Origin: Coprococcus eutactus
GTDB taxonomy: Bacteria; Bacillota; Clostridia; Lachnospirales; Lachnospiraceae
NCBI RefSeq assembly: GCF_025149915.1
Contig: NZ_CP102278.1
Span: forward strand, 2,931,001-2,995,000
Direction: 5' to 3'
DNA: 64,000 nt
Part shown: positions 62,110 through 64,000 of the stretch, in pieces
Layout: each line of letters opens with the position of its first letter
Position numbering within the stretch: the stretch's first letter is position 1
Program-made: the position numbers and the translations under genes
Notes under the pieces: generated by a model
Databases searched by the model: none
Told to the model about the DNA's origin: nothing
Seen by the model: only the letters and a program-made list of their open reading frames with translations

Positions 62110-63243
62110 ATGAACAACCGACCATTTGCCGGCAGAACTGCTGCCGTTATAGATCTGGCAAAGCTCAGGAGCAATATTGCCAACATAAAATCAAGACTGA
62201 AACCGGGTGTTGAATTTATCGCTGTCATGAAGGGCGATGGATATCGCCACGGTATTGCAGGACTTTACCCGACTCTTAAAGAGTGTGGCATAGACAGCTA
62301 CGCCGTCGCCATCTGGGAAGAGGGAAAGATGCTCAGGGACGCAGGGGCCACAGAGTCTATACTTATCCTTGGCGATACAGCGGATGACATGCTGGACGAG
62401 GCCGCAAAGTACGACCTTGATCTCACTGTCTTTTCAATGGAGGGTGCTGAGAACATGGCTGCCGCTGCAAGAAGAGCCGGCAAGAAACAGAATGTCCAGA
62501 TAAAGCTAAACACCGGTATGAACCGAATAGGATTCCCGGTATGTCAGGAATCATTTGACACTATAAAGAAGATCTGTGAGATGGAGGACCTGAACGTAAC
62601 AGGTATATTTACACATTTTGCAAGGGCAGATGAGGGGGATCACACAAGTGCAAGAAAGCAGCTTGATCTATATCTCCACGCCGTAAATGAACTTGAGAAG
62701 ATGGGGGTTGTCATACCAAAGCACCACGTAGCCAACAGCCCTGCCATACTGATGCTTCCTGAAGCACAGCTCGACGCAGTCAGATGCGGTGATATCCTCT
62801 ATGGTCTTACTCCTTCTGATGATTTTGACTGGAAGAATTCAGGACTTCAGGAGATCCTCAGCTGGTACACATACGTTGCCATGGTGAAGGAGGTCCCTGC
62901 CGGATCCGAGGTTGGATACGGCGGAACATTTGTCACCGAAAGACCTACAAAGATCGCAACACTTCCGGTTGGTTTTGCGGACGGCTACAGCCGTTACCTG
63001 TCCAACAAGGGCAAGGTCATCATTAACGGTCACGAGGCACCGATCATCGGGCGCGTATGTATGGATCAGTGCATGGCGGACATCACAGACATCCCGGATG
63101 TACAACGCGGCGACACCGTAACCCTACTCGGCGAGGGCATGTCCATCGAGGACATGGCAAATATGCTTGATACCAATGTGGATGTGATCGTGTGCAACAT
63201 ATCGGTAAGGGTTCCGAGGGTGTATATAAATGGGGATATCTGA
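62110..63243 (+). CDS. alr: Alanine racemase
   Basis: 377 residues, fold III PLP racemase. Interconverts L- and D-alanine for peptidoglycan. The PLP Lys motif reads VMKGDGYRHG (about 37-46), compared with the usual VxKAxAYGHG, so the Gly of YGHG is Arg. Other motifs are normal: LNTGMNRIGFPV (about 134-145), VGYGGTFV (catalytic Tyr, about 272-279) and GRVCMDQCMADIT. The ATG at 62110 has AGAAGGAGAA upstream; an ATG at 62068 lacks a ribosome site. The XRE-TM gene follows after 25 nt. Confidence 0.92.
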   Translation: MNNRPFAGRTAAVIDLAKLRSNIANIKSRLKPGVEFIAVMKGDGYRHGIAGLYPTLKECGIDSYAVAIWEEGKMLRDAGATESILILGDTADDMLDEAAKYDLDLTVFSMEGAENMAAAARRAGKKQNVQIKLNTGMNRIGFPVCQESFDTIKKICEMEDLNVTGIFTHFARADEGDHTSARKQLDLYLHAVNELEKMGVVIPKHHVANSPAILMLPEAQLDAVRCGDILYGLTPSDDFDWKNSGLQEILSWYTYVAMVKEVPAGSEVGYGGTFVTERPTKIATLPVGFADGYSRYLSNKGKVIINGHEAPIIGRVCMDQCMADITDIPDVQRGDTVTLLGEGMSIEDMANMLDTNVDVIVCNISVRVPRVYINGDI

Positions 63244-63268
63244 TCGGCAGCGCCACGGAGGAGAAGGT

Positions 63269-63709
63269 ATGACTTTTGGAGAACGATTGTATGAATTGCG
63301 AAATAAAAATAATCTATCCCAGGAAGAGCTTGCGGAGGTTTTAGATGTGTCCCGGCAATCGATTTCCAAATGGGAAAATGATAAGGCATATCCTGAGATG
63401 ACAAGGCTGCTGTTTATGAGTGATTATTTTGATGTCTCATTAGATTATCTGATGAGAGGAATTAAAAAAGAAAATAATGAAGAAAAAGTAACTGCAGACG
63501 ATGCGGACAAAATTTCAAATGATAAATACAAAACAAAAAACATCCTGCTAGTATGGAATAATTTTCTGTCCAATTTATCCCCAAATCAAAAGACATTATT
63601 TATGTTGCTGTATATCTTGATTATCTGCTCATTAGTCGCACTCATTGTAAGTGTAATATATCTCGGTGGCTACGAAATAGGAAAATTCATCGGATATCTG
63701 ACAAAATGA
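63269..63709 (+). CDS. XRE-family regulator with C-terminal membrane helix
   Basis: 146 residues. HTH at about 6-60 (GERLYELRNKNNLSQEELAE, VSRQSISKWENDKAYPE, DYFDVSLDYLMRG), a Cro/C1 fold. A 50-residue Lys/Asn-rich linker leads to one transmembrane helix (about 111-133) and the end IYLGGYEIGKFIGYLTK. It is likely membrane-tethered DNA-binding protein. ATG 63269 has GGAGGAGAAGG upstream. It follows alr by 25 nt and is followed 112 nt later by a short protein that shares its C-terminal motif. Confidence 0.85.
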   Translation: MTFGERLYELRNKNNLSQEELAEVLDVSRQSISKWENDKAYPEMTRLLFMSDYFDVSLDYLMRGIKKENNEEKVTADDADKISNDKYKTKNILLVWNNFLSNLSPNQKTLFMLLYILIICSLVALIVSVIYLGGYEIGKFIGYLTK

Positions 63710-63821
63710 CCTGAAATAGCGTGCTGCAACCACAAGTTTACACAAGTGCAACCATATATTTATGGTCTGTTTGTGCTATAAATGCTACCTTTTAATTACA
63801 AAATTTATTAGGAGGCTGCTT

Positions 63822-63977
63822 ATGAAAACGAACGGAAATGATTTCAAGAATTGGATGAATCACGGAACCCAAATCCAGATATTGCTAAGAAGGATAATGA
63901 TTATAGGCCTGATCGCACTTATGATATACGGCACAGGTTATGCTATTGGAACATTTATTGCACACCTTGGGTTTTAA
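63822..63977 (+). CDS. 51-residue membrane protein with same C-terminal motif as the XRE-TM protein
   Basis: 51 residues, one helix (about 24-42). The end IYGTGYAIGTFIAHLGF resembles IYLGGYEIGKFIGYLTK of the preceding XRE protein: GY-x-IG-x-FI conserved. The N-terminal 20 residues are polar (NDFKNWMNHGTQIQ). The ATG at 63822 follows TTAGGAGG with 7 nt, so it is likely translated. It may interact with the regulator within the membrane (inference). The gap 63710-63821 contains two direct copies of GCAACCA 22 bp apart. The last 23 nt of the window are non-coding. Confidence 0.7.
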   Translation: MKTNGNDFKNWMNHGTQIQILLRRIMIIGLIALMIYGTGYAIGTFIAHLGF

Positions 63978-64000
63978 AGGTGGGGATATGGGATATGTTA

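Overview
The window looks like chromosomal core DNA of an anaerobic gut Lachnospiraceae, perhaps Coprococcus-like (family fairly sure, genus a guess). The support is a glmS ribozyme, a SAM-I riboswitch, a SCIFF peptide with its radical-SAM maturase, a SecDF fusion, HemZ, ferredoxin-linked indolepyruvate oxidoreductase, SPOCS/LysM spore-type genes, A/T-rich TTGACA/TATAAT promoters and strong GGAGG ribosome sites. I see no tRNA, rRNA, insertion sequence, prophage or CRISPR array.

Layout. 1-5.1 kb (minus): glmS 5' end behind its ribozyme, metG, a DUF2752 protein and two DUF4234 membrane proteins, one with a prion-like Q/N/Y tail. 5.2-13 kb (plus): a divergent carbamoyltransferase with pyrB and pyrI, then murA, then a cell-wall glucosaminidase paired with a cohesin-like membrane protein. 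13-15.8 kb (minus): metK under a SAM-I riboswitch, a TraX-like membrane protein and a HIT protein. 15.9-17.3 kb (plus): bioY, with a promoter bracketed by two BirA-type operators, and a small XRE regulator behind a perfect 22-bp palindrome. 17.3-30.7 kb (minus): SPOCS-LysM and PrcB-like proteins, aspS, HD-GYP and hemZ, an MBL hydrolase, an Fn3 protein, and relA-apt-recJ. 31-32 kb (plus): an iron alcohol dehydrogenase behind a structured, attenuator-like leader. 32.3-38.4 kb (minus): two HAD phosphatases flanking secDF, scfB, scfA and a TIGR04086 membrane protein.

The most unusual part is a minus-strand operon at 38.4-50.9 kb. In transcription order it encodes two FHA proteins, a PP2C phosphatase, a membrane Ser/Thr kinase with TPR-like repeats, a membrane-tethered protein with eleven T-x-[IV]-L motifs, and a 1593-residue Ig-like surface protein. 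The T-x-x-L motifs fit the pT+3 rule for FHA ligands and resemble the GarA/OdhI phospho-switch motif. I infer that kinase, phosphatase, phospho-array and FHA readers form one transmembrane signalling unit coupled to the surface protein.

51-64 kb: mltG, cyclophilin, an orphan AgrC-like histidine kinase, a lysA-like decarboxylase, an acyl-CoA synthetase, a prepilin peptidase, an iorAB-paaK operon for aromatic 2-oxoacid/arylacetyl-CoA chemistry, and alr followed by a membrane-anchored XRE regulator and a 51-residue membrane protein sharing its C-terminal motif.
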